This document shows, one piece after another, positions 37,433 to 51,592 of a stretch of DNA of 64,000 bases; within the stretch, counting starts at the first letter, position 1, and each line of letters begins with the position of its first letter. The notes under the pieces are model-generated. The model made no database searches, was not told the origin of the DNA, and saw only the letters and a list, made by a program, of their open reading frames with translations. The DNA comes from Centropus unirufus (taxonomy: Eukaryota; Chordata; Aves; Cuculiformes; Centropidae), in contig VYZI01000005.1 in NCBI GenBank assembly GCA_013397695.1, positions 5,817,221-5,881,220 on the forward strand, written 5' to 3'. The position numbers were made by a program, and so were the translations under genes.

Positions 37433-40400
37433 ATTACTTCTTATTTTCAAAGCCATCTATTAAGTTTGGTTGACTCTTTCATACTGAGCACTGTCCAGTC
37501 AGACAATGAGTCTAGACAAACTTTGCTTGGTAATGACTGTGTTGCTCTAGAGTCATCCCTAAGCTCTAGCTAACAGTACACGTACATTTGGGAAAGCACT
37601 TAAGTACATTTGTGTTCCTTTGGCTGCAGTGGATCGAAGCACATGATTAAGCATACTTCCAATCAGGTTTGATTTCCGGTGTTGGAAGCATACCTTAGTA
37701 GGAGATGTCAAATAATACTTATCTTTCCTCCCCATTATGTGAATAGTGAGATAAATTAGGTACAGTTTGGCAGGGTTTTATGATGGTACCGCTTGTTACT
37801 AATACAAAAAGAAATTTGACCCTATATTTTGTGGAATGAAGTGATCTGGCAAAGCTTAACAAATTTCTGTGAGAAACTTAAAGGAGTACCTCTCTAAAGT
37901 CTATCCATAAGATATGATGCCATGTTGAAAGACTATTTAAATTCAAAGAACCCTTTAAAAAGTAATTAAGTTTTAAGACTATTTTAAGAGCTTGAAATAG
38001 TAAGACCTGAAAGAATAAGCCTTTATTTGAAACAATATCAAACTTACTATATGTGATCAATCTGAAGGATGTTTCAGGGTTTGCCTCCTGTTTAGCATTG
38101 AAAGAGGAACTCCAGAGATGCTCTGAGAATTTACGGCTACAAGAATATTGACAAATTACTCTGTCTCAGCACTAACAGACTACTTATTCATGAGCTGAAG
38201 ATGAATATCCTGTATTCTTTACCAAGGAAGCAGCAAGCAGACAGGTAAGAAAACACAGAAAGAATAGATTCCACAATATACCATGAAGACTGACAACACA
38301 GCCACACTTTCCCAGCACAATAATGACCTCATCATGACCATGTGATCATGACTGAAATTATGAAGTTGCACCAGGACACTGGTTTAAAATTTTAAGATAG
38401 TGTGTTAAGTCAGAATTGATAAGTGATTGCATATTTTAAGAGTAGCAAATCCTGTATAAGGTAAATTAATTTACAACAATGTTCTATAGAGGCTTTGTAG
38501 ATAAAACTGAGGTTTTGGACAAATAATAAGACTTGAATAGAGTTTTAATAGATATTAATGGATGACTCTCCCAAAAATTTAGGTGTACTTCTGTTTATCT
38601 GATGTTGTACGATTTGAGTGCAACCACAGATATTTGCCATTTATAGTTTAGCAGGTTTTCTGTAGTAAATGAAGAGGCCTTTGACAGATTTAATGATAGG
38701 GCTGTAAATCTTATTAAGGGTTTTTTTTACCTCAGATGTACACTAAAACTCTTTGAGTTGAGAGAACTAAGTGTCTGGAGGCTGAGATTATTCTCATTGT
38801 CAGAGATCCCATCTGTGACTTAAGGTTTTCTCAGTAGTAAAAGGTGTAAATGAGGTAGATGTGGTCTCTGTTCTTTTCTTCTTTTCTTTTACTTAGCTGT
38901 TCCATACAATCATAGTTAACCACTGCTTAAGTGATATTTTTGCTTCATTTTAATTGTGAAATTTCCTGAGGTGTATAATCAAATTTTGTGATAGTCCCTT
39001 CCATGAGTTTTGCTAGAGAGAATCATTAAGACTTGCCCCCCTACATCTCATTTATTTTTGCCATTTTTGGTGATTTGGATAAAATTCCTTGATGCTTTAC
39101 CACGTGAAATGGTCTCTTTTTTTTTTTCCCTGCCCCTAATATCTCATCTAGGAAACCAAATCAGTAATTCTCAGTGTCACTCCTTAGGAAAACATTTATC
39201 TCTGAATGGGCTGAATAAGCAAGGCTTATGTATTGAAATAGGATCTCAGAATTCAGCTTATCTGCGGTGATGTTACTGAACATGTTCTGCATAACTTTGA
39301 AATATTTGAAACTCTAAATTCATCTATTGTTGTTAATTCTGCCTCTATTATGTCAACTTTCTTTTTGTCTCTCACTGTGCTGTCGTGGTAAAAGGAAATA
39401 AATATGCTCATGGTGTAACAAGCAATTAAGCTTTTCAAAATGCCATCATTAAGCTTTCTAAGAGAAGTGAGGCAAACTGAGCTAATCAAACGATTTCTTG
39501 CTACTTCCAATATGCTGAGAAGGCTTGCTTCAGGTACTCTTGACTTGTTCTGCCTATCTTAATCTGCTCTCCTGGAAGGAGTTCAAATCATATGGAGCTT
39601 GATTCTGGAGAAAGGGTTATTAGCAGCATAATTTGTTAAAGTCCCTGCTTTTTTCACTCCTGCTATTCTGTTCTGGTAGTGGGTAGACACACCGAAATGG
39701 CACTGGCAGGAAGGTTTCGTAGTGACGACTTTTTCTCATTAAGCAATTTAAGTTAGATATGCCTAGATGTAGTTACTCTGATACATCCACATAATCCTTA
39801 TATTCTCATGTTTTGTGATTTCTCACACTGAATACAAGTTAAACTAAGGAGTTTTAGTTGAGGAAATGGGTTCTGTCAAACACAAAATTGGCACAACATG
39901 AAATTTTGTGTAAGGATTGCCCCTTTGAACTAAAACAGAGAGACAAAATGAAGTGCCAACAATTTTAGTAGCAAAGTACAGAAATTATTTTCCTGTTAAC
40001 TCTTCTGAGGATCCAGGTATGATTCAATTACTTTCTCATTACTTTAGGTGATTATTCCCAAAGTGTTATTCCCAGCCGTATTTTTAAACTCTGGTCGCTT
40101 CACTCAACATTGGCCAAAACCATTGCTCATGAGCAGGCAACTATGTTTTTTGTGGTGATTTCCAGCCATGTTTGGAAGCATTTTTTGCCTTCACTTCTGT
40201 CTGTCAGAACTGAGCACTTTGCAGCTGATGTATGTATGGCTCTGGCTCCACTGCAAAAATGACTATTTAGTTTAATTTTAAATTTATACCTAAAAACTTG
40301 AAAGAGATTGTCTTGAGGTTCGACCTGAAACTCTAATTTGGAGGTAAGAAATTCCTTAATTATCAGTTGATGATACAATATATTTTCCTTTATTTTTATT

Positions 40401-42972
40401 TATTGATTTTAAATTAAAAAATCTCTTCCTGTTAGAAATGTCCTTGTCATGAAGAAAAAAATAAAGCTATAAATTTACTTGATCATAAATTCAAGGAGGC
40501 ACAACTCCAGTAAAAGCTGTGAGTTGAGAGGTGTACAACACCTACACTAATGTTCACTTTTCAGACATGGTCTTTAATTTTTTTTCCTTCCTACCTTATT
40601 CCTATCCTCACAGGAATGATAGCTGCTAGAATACTGTTCCCATGAACTGAAGTTGTTACCCATGAACTCTCCAGGGATTTCTAATTAATATGAAGGTTTA
40701 CTAGACTGGGTTCATTGTGAAAGCTTGGGCATTGATCTCCGTGTTTTTGCCAATGAAGTCAAGAAGTCCATAAATCTTCATAGGTGTAGGACTCCTAATG
40801 TATCTTATTATGGTGAAAAAGTGTCATTTGATGCAGGGAGTGTAAATACTGTATAGATGTTCAGAAAACGTTCCATTCTTCACTGGTGAATTACAATTTT
40901 ATAGCACATAAATAAAGCAAAGCAAGCAGAACTAAAGCATGAGGAATAGATGTACGCCACCCATGTTATCTGAAATGAAATTGTTTCCACTGCGGTGACA
41001 GATTTCTCATCTTCAGTTTGCATTCATGTCTTGAGTTATGCCCCTCTAAAGGCAGCTAGTTACACACGGATGCAAAGAGTTAAATAATAGGTTCTTCTAT
41101 TCTCAAACTTTTCATGTGAGAAATAAGTGAGGCTGGGTCATAGGGGGTATAGTGCATTATTTATTGGCCTGGTAAAGTGTGAGAAGTAGCAGTGCTTTAT
41201 AACAATCAACTTTATATAATCCAAATGAAGCCTTTTGACACAAAAACTGTTGGTTGATCAGGATAAGAATCTTTTGATCCCCCTGGGTGAATTTTTAGAA
41301 TTCTTAGTTAATTTAATTTTAACCACTAGCAACAAGGGTGTTTCTAACCCTAACATCAGCGCTGCTCTGTAGCTTAGTGAGTGAACCCCAAGCCACAGAG
41401 CTGTTGATATTGTAAGTGGAACTAGCAAGAGAGGTAGACACACAGCAGATGTGTACAACTGTCTACCTCACTCCAATTTGTTTTTTAGGCTGTGTGTAAT
41501 CACAATACTAAGTGGCTTGATGTGGTTTAGACAGGGGTTCCAAGATATAGAGAAGCATCACTGAAATCTTGGGTGAGACAGATCCTTATGTAATTGATGG
41601 CTGGGATGAAATAGTTTAAAATCACTATAGTTGGTGTGTTGTCTTTTTTCTTTGTGTTTCTGGGTTCTGATGGAGATAGTAATGTGTGGGTGGTCTTTTT
41701 GGCACCTTTTTTAGGGAAGTTAGTTTACATCAGGAAGGAAGATTTAGAATTCAGATGATTAGATTTGAACAAGTTAACTTCTTCCCAGGAGATTATGCTT
41801 ATTCTTGGTGTTTCATACATAATTGTAGAAAGAGCCACACCAATTACTCGGCGTGCTCATGATCTTGGTTAACAGGAGGTACTGTATGTGCAGAAACTGT
41901 CTTGACTAAATTTACAGGTTAAATCAAGAGTCACCGCATTTGGCTTACAAGCAACATTGAGGTCAAGGTGAATGTACTCTGTTCTCATCCCTGCCACAGA
42001 AATGCTGGATAAGTATGGGTCAGACTTTGCCCTTAGCTTCTTTCTCCATAAAACTTAAGCATACATTATCAATTTAACAGTCCATGACACCTTCAATTTG
42101 AGTTCAGCCATGGCCTCTGCCTCAAAGAAAGTGGCATGTTAAGGTTTATTTGGCAACATTGCAAAAATATGGTAAAGTTTATATCAAGTCAGTGAAAAAA
42201 AAATTAAGGAACTTACAGAAAATATTTAAGTTCAGCAGCTAAGAGTAATTGAATATTGGGGTTTTATATTTTCTTGCAATAAGTCATATCTTGTGGCACA
42301 TATGCCAGCAGTGCCTTTACTGAAAGACCATAACCAGTTGTCCGGATTTTAGGAAGTGGGAGGGCTGGAAGCGTGTCCACATTTCACTTTTTGTGGAGTC
42401 TCATTCTTTTCCTCTTTCAAGAGTTTTGTCATTCTCCCTCTAGGACCAAGCACTCTAATGTGCCTTCTTCCCCTCATCCCTCATTGCCAGAAGGGTAATG
42501 AGGCCTGACTTGGAAATGCTGTGTGAGTGGCAAGCAGCTGAGCATTCTGATTCAGTGCATTGCTGCATACAGCATTGTAAAACTGGCAAACCTAATTATA
42601 CTCAAAAGGATAATGACAACTCCATATGGAATGGAAAATTGTTTGCATGTAGATTTTGCTTAACTCTTCTGGTCTTCCTGTAGTTAGTAGGCAAGCAACA
42701 CCCTCCAAAGCTAACAGCAGTACTGCTTCTTGTCCAGCTGGCTTGGAAGATTTGACTTTGCACGAGCCAGCTGGCTAGCTGCTTGCCTCTTTTCACCTAA
42801 GAGACCAAAATATGTCATCTTTGAGATATGACCAGACCTTTGAAACTTCCGTCTCTTTTTGGGAAAGAAGCAGCATTATTAGTATTCTGTATATACTTTG
42901 CTTCAGAGATATGTAAAATACATATGTATCTATATTTATACATGTACATGCTTTATCTGTCTTCATGCACAG

Positions 42973-43045
42973 ATGTTAGAACAAAAATGTATACCAAAGA
43001 ATCTTCAAATAGAAATCCAGAAGAACCTGGAACAGAAAAACCAAG
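42973..43045 (+). other. Exon-like segment of 73 bases, candidate only
   Basis: A pyrimidine-rich acceptor (tttatctgtcttcatgcacAG, ending 42972) precedes 73 bases, then CAAG|GTACTC with the donor GT at 43046-43047. Two frames are open. One reads VRTKMYTKESSNRNPEEPG and onwards (hydrophilic, charged). The other begins MLEQKCIPKNLQIEIQKNL (coiled-coil-like, rich in Q, K and E). The third stops at once. The donor is only moderate because T at +4 and C at +5 depart from consensus. No protein family is recognised. A length not divisible by three would make the exon frame-shifting if skipped. Confidence 0.2.
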
Positions 43046-46000
43046 GTACTCTGTTTTAATTTTGACATTTTTGTCTTACTTCCCCTACCCTATATACATT
43101 GTAGCTTTAATTATCAGTTGGATTGTTTAAATGCGCAGCTAAATTTATTCTGTTCACATCCTCAAAGGCATTGATATTAGGAGGATCAGAATATTTTCAC
43201 TTCCTTTATTTGGGGATTTAATTTATTACTCTTCAATATGGCACTATTTTTTTTCCTTTCTTTAAATACAAATTCTGTGGAGAAAGATAAAAATGACTTC
43301 TTAAAGAACATTGTTTCATAAGCAGTTCTGCTAGGCTCTGAAAGTCACACCTGAAACAATGGATTGGATGAGGCCTTATAGCATTTACTGATTCTGCTGT
43401 TTGGCTGAATTTCTGCTATTCTACAGAGGCAACAATAGATCAGTTTGAATCGTGAATCTCTTCCAAGAGATTGTTGAATTTGGAGAAAATTGGAAGTGAA
43501 AAAGACAGACAATTCCACTTATTTGGGTGTGACACTAAGGCAATATTGGTGATTTCTCATTAAGTTAAAGATGCTTCTTTTAATGTCAGTTGTTCCAGCC
43601 AATCCCAAAGAGTCCCTTTTAAAAGCAGTCTCATTTTGATGCTGCATTTCAGGAAAATGTGTCTCACTGGACAGTCTCATGGCTGAATCGATTTCTTAGT
43701 TGTCCTATGATCCATTGTTGCCCTTTGGTGTTGCTGATCCTACTATTTTCTCTTTTGCTTCATCTGCCTGTCTTTTCCAGGCCTTATCTATCTCTGCACT
43801 GATGAAACTTCCCCTTTTCTCTTCCAATTTACTTTTAGAGGGAGCAGGATCGAGACCTCTGTCAGATAATCTGTCAGCTGGTTAAGAGATGCTTTTGCCT
43901 TTAGCTAGGCAATATCTTACATTAGTTCATTGGGCAAAGACATGAAAATACTTTTCTCCCTGTCAGAGCAGAGCAAATATTTAACTTTCCAATATTCAAG
44001 AGTTTTCTCTGTAATCTTTAAGAGCGGTTGATAAGAGATTAACTGCTATGGTAAAACTTTCCTTTATGGGGTATTTTGGGCTCTGATCTCGTGGGTGAAA
44101 AGAGCTGGTATAAGCCACTTTATTATTCTGAACATGTTCTCCCGTATATGCTTTGAAATCCACTGTTAAAAACGTTGCTTAAAAGTTAGACAATTATAAT
44201 CTGTAATTATAATCAAACATACATGGGCGTTATGTATAAGAAGGCAACCTCAGCATATATGGCTGTAAGCCCAAAGAAATCAGTAAATTCCAGCCTCTGC
44301 TGTAGATGAGTGACACTGAAGGCATTTTTAAGCATGGGCATTAGCTGTTTATTCTGTCAGTAAGGTAGAGAACATGATGAGCTGCACTGTTACATGTTAA
44401 AATTCTTCCGTATTTAATTTCTCTGCCATGAGTTTGGACTAGGATAATACTTTGAGCTAAATACGAAAGTATCAATGAAGGACTGAAAAACGAAGTCAAG
44501 TTTCAAGCTGTGTGCCTTGCTACAATTTGTGAATGGCATTAGTTTGGAGGATGAGGGGTGGCAGTAGGAACTTGCATCCCCCAAAATCTAGAATTGTACT
44601 GCAGAACCAAATGTATTTTTCGAAAACACAACTTTTCCGTTTACATCAACAATTTGTACTCCTATTATAGAATTCCATCTTAAACCTTGAGAACCCTGAA
44701 TGTACTTTTGAGCACCAGGTTACTGCAGGAACTTCTAGCTGAAGCATCAGTTTTTTACTGGCTTACAAAAGCAAAAAGGTTTCATTATCTCAAGCAAATA
44801 CACATAAGTTACCATTGACTTAAAAACTATTTTTAACTTCTGAATATACCTGAAGCATGAAGTGTCAAATGTGAATCTTTGTAAGTTTCTAATATGAGAT
44901 AAGTGAACTGGATAAATCAGTATAGAAGTCTATAGATGAAGAAGGATTTGGATCTACCTCTAAACCCCCAGCTGCTCACTTCTCTTGCTGGTCTTGCCTG
45001 GACACCTCAGGACAGTCCAAGGACGTATACAAGCTGCTATCTGACCTACGCTATAAAGGTTGGTTCATCAAAATGAATGCCTATTCCCTTATTAGATTTT
45101 TGTTTTATGATTTATTGGTTCAAGTCCCTGGCATCAATGCTGTAAACTTAAAAAAACCCCCAGATCTCTTGACTTCATTTAATACATCTTACATAGAGTG
45201 TTGCTGATATGATTTTATTATTTCTTTTTAAGAAGGAATGTCTTCATTGTAACTAGATTGGCTCATGCCCTTTGATAAATGAGCAATAAGGTTGCAAACT
45301 GCATGATTCATCAATCTGGAAATGCTTGTGCAACCCTATTCTCCCTGTTCTCTTATTTGTCTGCATCATACTAGCTTATTGCATTTCACTAGCATTTTAT
45401 AAAAGCTTGGAACAAATGCTTGTTTACAAGTGAAACAGATTACACTCAGTTAGTATAAATCACCATAATAATGTTAAGTTGAGACTTTTTTTCCCTCCAG
45501 AACTGGTGCAGTTTCTTGCTACTGTCAGTAATAATAATACAATGAAAATAAAAGTAATATCTTGAGATCTTAAAAGGATTATGATTGTTTTGTGTCACAT
45601 ACATTAAAAACACCTAATGAAGTGTTATAAATTTCTCTGAAAAGAGATCAGGTCTTGTGTAGACACAGAGCACAACCAGATTTGTGAGAACACCTTTTAT
45701 ATATTGGGGTTTTTTTAGTTTTTTTTTTTAGTAATAGACTTAAGCTGTTAATTGCTGAAACTATTTGTACTGTTCACACACTCTTTTGCACCTGCACCAA
45801 GCCGGAGAAACAGTGAGAGGCCAGCCCTGTTGTACACTTAGAGTGGATGATCATCCTGATACAGCCATGGTTTCTAGACGGGTTTTTGAAAGCTCCTTTG
45901 GGGTCCCTTGTGTCAGCAGATGTGTGTTATACCTGTGGTTTCTGTCTCTATGAAGCAGCCCATTTCCTCTCTTGGCATGGTCCGAATTATCCAGCCACTG

Positions 46001-46154
46001 GTTGATGGACACTTTTATCAGCCTCTTGGTGTCCTCAGTTTACCAGTTCTTGGGAGACTTTCATGTGCTACCTTGGGGCACATATGTTTCTACTCTTCAC
46101 TGACTGTTTTCTTGTGGTGGTTCCTCCATCCACATGTGTAGGTCCCGGGGGAGC

Positions 46155-46463
46155 CTATTCAGGCATGCTCATGCGGAGGGGTTTTTGTAGCAGGAACAGC
46201 ACTGCTGAGGCACTGACTGGGACTGAAGGAGATAGAATGTGTGTGGGAGGAAGGAAGAAATGACCTTTCTGTGCAGTTGGGGAGCTGGGCCAGTGTATTT
46301 TACTGACTTGTATCACCCCTGGCACAAAGCCCATAGCAAGGCTGTGAAATGAGTTCAGGATGTCTGTGTCCTCCTTGCTCAGCTGTTTACTCTCAAGGAT
46401 GACTGTCTCTGCAGTTTTCAGCTCCTCTTGCTGCTCTTGATCTGCAGCAAGATATGCAATCAC
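46155..46463 (-). other. Unrecognised 102-codon frame with a protein-like first half
   Basis: The first ~55 residues are hydrophilic and helix-like: IAYLAADQEQQEELKTAE, then VILESKQLSKEDTDILNSF, then HSLAMGFVPGVIQ. The remainder is proline- and serine-rich and looks like random translation. The protein-like part coincides with a possible minus-strand exon from 46441 down to 46317, with acceptor tatcttgctgcAG just upstream and a weak GTGATA donor. The start codon is the first ATG in frame. It could be an exon of an unidentified gene, a decayed mobile-element ORF, or chance. I do not recognise a family. The plus strand opposite also has open frames, so coding strand is not decided. Confidence 0.2.
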
Positions 46464-48056
46464 AGCATACTCGCTTCCCTGGACTTACTGGCACTCTGGA
46501 AATGGGCTCCAAAATCTGAGGAAAACCTCAAACTGTCCGAAATTGGGTCTCTGGGGATTGGATGGCATGCTCTTACTGCAACTCAGCCTGAGCTGTTTGT
46601 TCCTCTCAATGAACTAGTGGCATTTCTTCAACTCTTGAACACACAAAATGTTGACAGAAAAACAGGAACCTAAAAGAAGTCAGGTGTCCGAAGGGAATGA
46701 TTGCTAAGAAGAGTCCATTTTTCTTACAACTCTTCCACCCACCAACTCAAAAGTACTCAGGAGAAAAGAAAGAATAGGTTAAACAATAGGTTAATATTGG
46801 TAAAAAATTAAATCCAAACAGCAGACTGAAAAAGATCAAGAGAAATAGTTATCGTGGCTGTGATTCATTATAATGTGTTTTGCAAGAGTCACTTTGTTCT
46901 ACCAGCCCTTGTCTTTCCGTTATTCCTGAGCCCAAGTACTGACAATAGCCAACTCTATTTTTTTATTTCACTCTAGATATTGCTAATATTTCTCTAGATA
47001 ACACTGCCAAATGTACTTAAGGATAACAACTTTGGATATATTGATTTGGTGGTGGTGATGTCAGTGTTAGATTCTGTTGAGGATATGAATTGTGACTGGG
47101 CCTAACATTTTAACTTCATGTTAAACCACTTTTCAAGAATTATTTTTTTAGTCTCTAAAAGCTCGTTAGGTTTTACAGGGAAAGAATACATGGGAATTGC
47201 TTTTATCTTTGGCTACATTCCATTAATGTAATATGGACTGTGTGCATAGGACTTGTAGTTTGACCTTGAAACTTTTACTGGTTCTGAAAATATCACAGTG
47301 TGTTGACTGAGAAACATTTGGACCTATCTGCTTCTTGGTGCTGGTGTCTAGTGCTGAGCCATCAACTGTTGCAGGGTCAGGTTTTCAGAACTGTACAACT
47401 GGGAAATGGTAGAATTTGTACCAAGTATTTAATAGAGACTGGCTTTTTTTCCTGGCTCTTTCCTCATCACAGTTAAAAAGTAGGTATGAAATTGAACTAA
47501 ATCAGTCTGTAAGCACTTTTACCTGCTCCTGCAATACCTCATGCTCCGCTGCCCTCTCCTGAGCCTACCCAAGCCTTGGAGAAGACCCTGGTAGGTAGTT
47601 GCAGGTGAACTTCTTACTGTAAAGGTCATGATAGTTGGAGACATTTGAGATGAAAGCTAAAAAGAAAAAGTGGGAAAGATAACTCCACTTTGTGATTTTT
47701 CTTGTATTCCGTTGAGTATTGACCCATTGAATTAAAAACATAGAAAGTTGTTTAAATACCAGTAACTTTAATTATTTGTAGGCATCCTTTACTGAATTGT
47801 CTTAGTTAGTGTCATATTTAAACAAGATTTTGGTTGAGTAAAAGGTCAGTTTTTCTTACCATTAAAACATACTTCCAGTTAAAGCAGAATATTTCAAGTG
47901 GCTTGACAGTGCTGTTTTTTCATCCTACTTTATGCTGATTGAAGGAAGCTAATCTGAAGTTCCTAGTCTTAAAAGCATTCTTCAGAGTCTCAGTTCCTTA
48001 TCCTGATGTACTTAGGAGTGATTATAATAATAAAACAAATAAACTTGTTTTAAAAC

Positions 48057-48097
48057 AATATTATGATATTATAATATTTCATGATATAGTATATCAT
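48057..48097. repeat. AT-rich tandem near-palindromes
   Basis: AATATTATGATATTATAATATT (22 bases, written here by position 48057-48078) is palindromic except for one symmetric mismatch pair. It is followed at 48081-48097 by ATGATATAGTATATCAT, palindromic except at the centre. DNA of this kind can extrude as cruciforms, but it is also common by chance in AT-rich sequence. Confidence 0.6.
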
Positions 48098-48889
48098 TTT
48101 GTGCACAGCAAGAATGGTTTAGAGTATCAAAGTGTATGTAATTAACTGAATTGAAGCACCACTTTATGATATGAGGCTGGGATGACCTCTACACTTGATA
48201 CATAAACAGCCTTTTGCTGGCTCTGGTGAGAAGCAAATAATAAAATAGAGTTTGTATAGATATCTTTGCCCAATAATAAACTTAATATTTCACTACTGGT
48301 TAAATATAAACTTACTGGTTTTAACTATGCTACTTGAAGCCACTGGACTGACTCTGAATTTAAGGAAGGGAAAATGACACTAGAACTTCACTGACCACAG
48401 AAGAGTGTAGTAGAACTTTGGCTGTGAGATGGAACAGATTTTAAAGAAATGGTGAATGTGTTTTGGGTCACAAATTGATGTCTACCTCAACCCTGAAACA
48501 GAAAAAGATTCAAGTCTCTAGAATGATTTAATGCATGCTTACAGATGAGTAACCAGAAATGGAAAGAGAAATGCAGAACAATTCCATCAAAACCTTTGAC
48601 TGAGCGCACCAGGTATGTATTAGACTACTTTGAAATGTTGAGAGTATGTTTAATGGTGGGAATAGGTTTGCTTAAAAGTGCATTGAAAATGGTAAAAGAT
48701 GCGCCTTACCTACTTAAGTGTTTTTATGAGTTGCACTAGTCTTCTGGCTAAAATGGAGGTACTTTAGCACTATTATAAGTCTGTGGAAGGCTGGATTTGT
48801 GTCAGGGTTCCAAGAGCATTAATAGGCCTTAATGACTGGCTTTACCTGAGACTTCCTCCCTTTAGAGTCTTTAGCCCATTCCCTCAGCC

Positions 48890-49095
48890 ACACTGAAGGT
48901 GGTGCTGGTCTCTAGCACAGGCTCAGTGGTGCCTTGCCTGGCCGTGGACCCACTTGATGCAGATCTCAACCTATGGACTGACCTCTTGACTTGAACATGG
49001 ACCTGCCTTATCACCATGGTATTGCCTTATGACATGGACTCTTGCTTGGACCTGGCCACCACCCTCTCTTATAATAAAATAAATAATTTTCTGCA
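48890..49095 (+). repeat. GGAC-rich degenerate repeat ending in clustered poly(A) signals
   Basis: GGAC occurs five times (48946, 48975, 48999, 49036, 49048), mostly as ATGGAC or TTGGAC with CTTG, CTTAT or CCTGCC in between, spaced 12-37 bases. The stretch ends in tataataaaataaataa (about 49070-49086), which holds two AATAAA-like signals. The layout suggests the 3' part of an LTR or a transcript 3' end, but I cannot assign a family. Confidence 0.3.
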
Positions 49096-51592
49096 GATTT
49101 TTCTTTTATTCCATTGGCTTCGCTGAGACGTTTGAATTAGATCTGACATCTCACCTTTAAATAATCTGTGCTAGGTGAGCAGGATCACATCCATGGCGAA
49201 ATCACAGTTTCCCTCCCAACTCAAATTTGACATAATTTGAGTTTTTTGACCTAGTTCTCTTTCCTGAGTCTGGCTCTTTCAATGATTTTCTTGCAGATCT
49301 CCTCTATTATAGATATTCATCACCCATTCCCTAAAGACCAGATATAATCCTTTCATCTGTCTTGTGTGGTTATTACTGCCTGCTGCAACAAATCAGCACA
49401 GCTTTAGCAGCTTTGGATGAATATCTATGTAATCTCTTTATGGGCTGGCCAGCGGAATCCCACTACTCACTGGCACAGTGATCTTTCATATTCACCATGT
49501 GAGTGTTCAAGTGCTCAGGTTTTATTGTAGGGAGTACCCTGGAGAGAAGTTAATAAGCTTCAAGGAAAGTAAATCTTAATCTTTGATTTTCAGGTATTTG
49601 AAAACCTTCAAGATTGGGTATTTATCTGATTTTAAAATTTACAAGTTGAACCGTGATTGGTTATTTACATTAGTTGGAGAGTGCACAGTCAATGAAGCAG
49701 GATTAGTGAGGGAAGTTTCAGGGAAAGTTAATTACAGGTGATTAGGGAATATACAAAGTATACAATAATGAATCCTAATGCCCCAAAGTTAATAAGAATT
49801 TTGACATTGATTTCAGAGCAGACTAGACTTCATTAAAGGCTTATCTGACTTACAGAGAGGAAATTTTCCCAATGCATAAGTCAGTTTCATGTTAATAACT
49901 ATTTGCTGAAATAATTTTAGTAATGAAGAATGTGTGAAAAGTTATATTTATTTGCAGATAGTTCACAAATACAATTAAAAATTGATATAATGAATTATTT
50001 GTTGTGTTCATTTCTACTTTTTTTTTTTGCCTCTAACAGCAGGCAATAGCAGTTAGTATCACTACCTCTTTGTGGCTGAAAAAGTTAACCTGATTGAAGT
50101 GATTCAGGTCAGTCCAGAGCAAAATCTGCGCTCAGAAACTAATCACAAAGTTGTACAGTGAGGCAGGGGACTGAAGAATAAAGACACTAGGCTTGCTATT
50201 TGTGGAGAGGAAGAAGGATATCTAAAGGAGAGCCTTCTACTTAGGGAGGCAGCTGTAGATTGCAATGATGCTTTTATGGTAAATTATGGTTCCAAATAAA
50301 TACATTACAAATATTAAAAAGTGTATAAAATTTTATGGCTTAATTGTTCAAATTGAAGATGGCTGTAAAAAGGAGCACAGTCCATAACATTCCCTGTTTT
50401 TATTGCACAAGAGATGTTTTTCAGGCTTTTTGTGTGTTGTGTTGTTTTGGTGTTTTTATTAGCTGGAGGATTTAAGACTTTCAGATTTGTCACTGTGATT
50501 CAGAGAACTTCATGAGGAGGATAGATGTAACATGACCCAGGCTACAGACTTCCCCCCTCTCCTTGAGTGAAGACATCTTTGCCTCGCTTGTATCTTTGCA
50601 AAGGAAGAAACTAGTTCACTTTTCATGCCTGATTTTATTGCTGGACATAGAGGCTTTGTTAAATTTATTACTAGGTTTTTAACTGTGATGCCTAACCAAG
50701 GTCAGGCTTCAGAGCATGAGGTTGTTAGTGTCTGTCCTTAATATGAAGATGCCCATGGATAAAGCTAGGGTTGGGCTTTGTCAGACAGATTTCTGCAGAT
50801 CTGAGGAATGTTTTACTACAGGTGGATGCAGCGTTGTAAAGAAAACATATGCCATGAGAAGAAGGGGAGAAGTAGTGGCTGCAAGTGGTGAGGGCATTGC
50901 TTGGTTCCTATTACACTGGGAGGAGCTGTGAGAGGGATTGGCTACGGAATAGCTGAGATAAACCAAAACCCAGAGGAATGAAAGAGAATAAGGCAAAACT
51001 GAAAAGGACATGAAAGAAAAAAAGGAGACTGGCAAGATGGGACAGTAACTATCTCAGGAAAATAAAATTTCTGGAGTTATTTACATATATAAAATTCAGT
51101 CTCATGGGGCTTTATTTTCATATTTCTAACACCAAGAATAACCACTACTCCGTATGAAGAAGCTGCTCATATCCTGTGGTGGAAAAATCAGCTCCAGACA
51201 TCAGCTCTAGCAGAATTTACTTTTGTTAGATAAATAAAACCCACATTAACTGCCAAATAAAAATCATTATCACATGCCTTTCTATTATGCTTGCTCAGTC
51301 TGTGGTGTATGGAGCAGATATTACCAGCTCATCTCACAAACTGCCCAGCAGGTGACTGATAATGGCTTCAAGCTGGATCACGATGTAGGGCAGAGTCAGA
51401 TCTCTAGTTGGTGTATCAAGCCACTCTTGAAACCACAGTTCAAAACCACAGCTGTCATTCGGCATCCTCCCTGCAAGACATTCCTAGTACTCTGAACTCA
51501 CAGTAGTTGTTTTACTGCTTGGGTCTTCCTGAGACAATTTAATTCATTAAACAGAAAAACAAAACTTCCTTAGGTACTGCAGGTTTTTATAA

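Larger units (their letters stand above)
28511..42972. other. Unassigned non-coding DNA, 14 kb
   Basis: No gene that I can support. It holds the 20-bp palindrome at 28814-28833 and two related segments near 36.4 and 37.4 kb. The 135-codon frame at 37066-37473 overlaps the second related segment, has no recognisable domain, and is probably chance. Confidence 0.5.

Noticed and set aside
37066..37473. 135-codon plus-strand frame
   Set aside because: No domain, and it overlaps a repeat-like segment and a minus-strand frame.
46300..46463. Resemblance of the minus-strand frame to a retroviral RNase H or gag segment
   Set aside because: Only a few residues could be aligned by eye and no catalytic motif is present. 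I left it unassigned.
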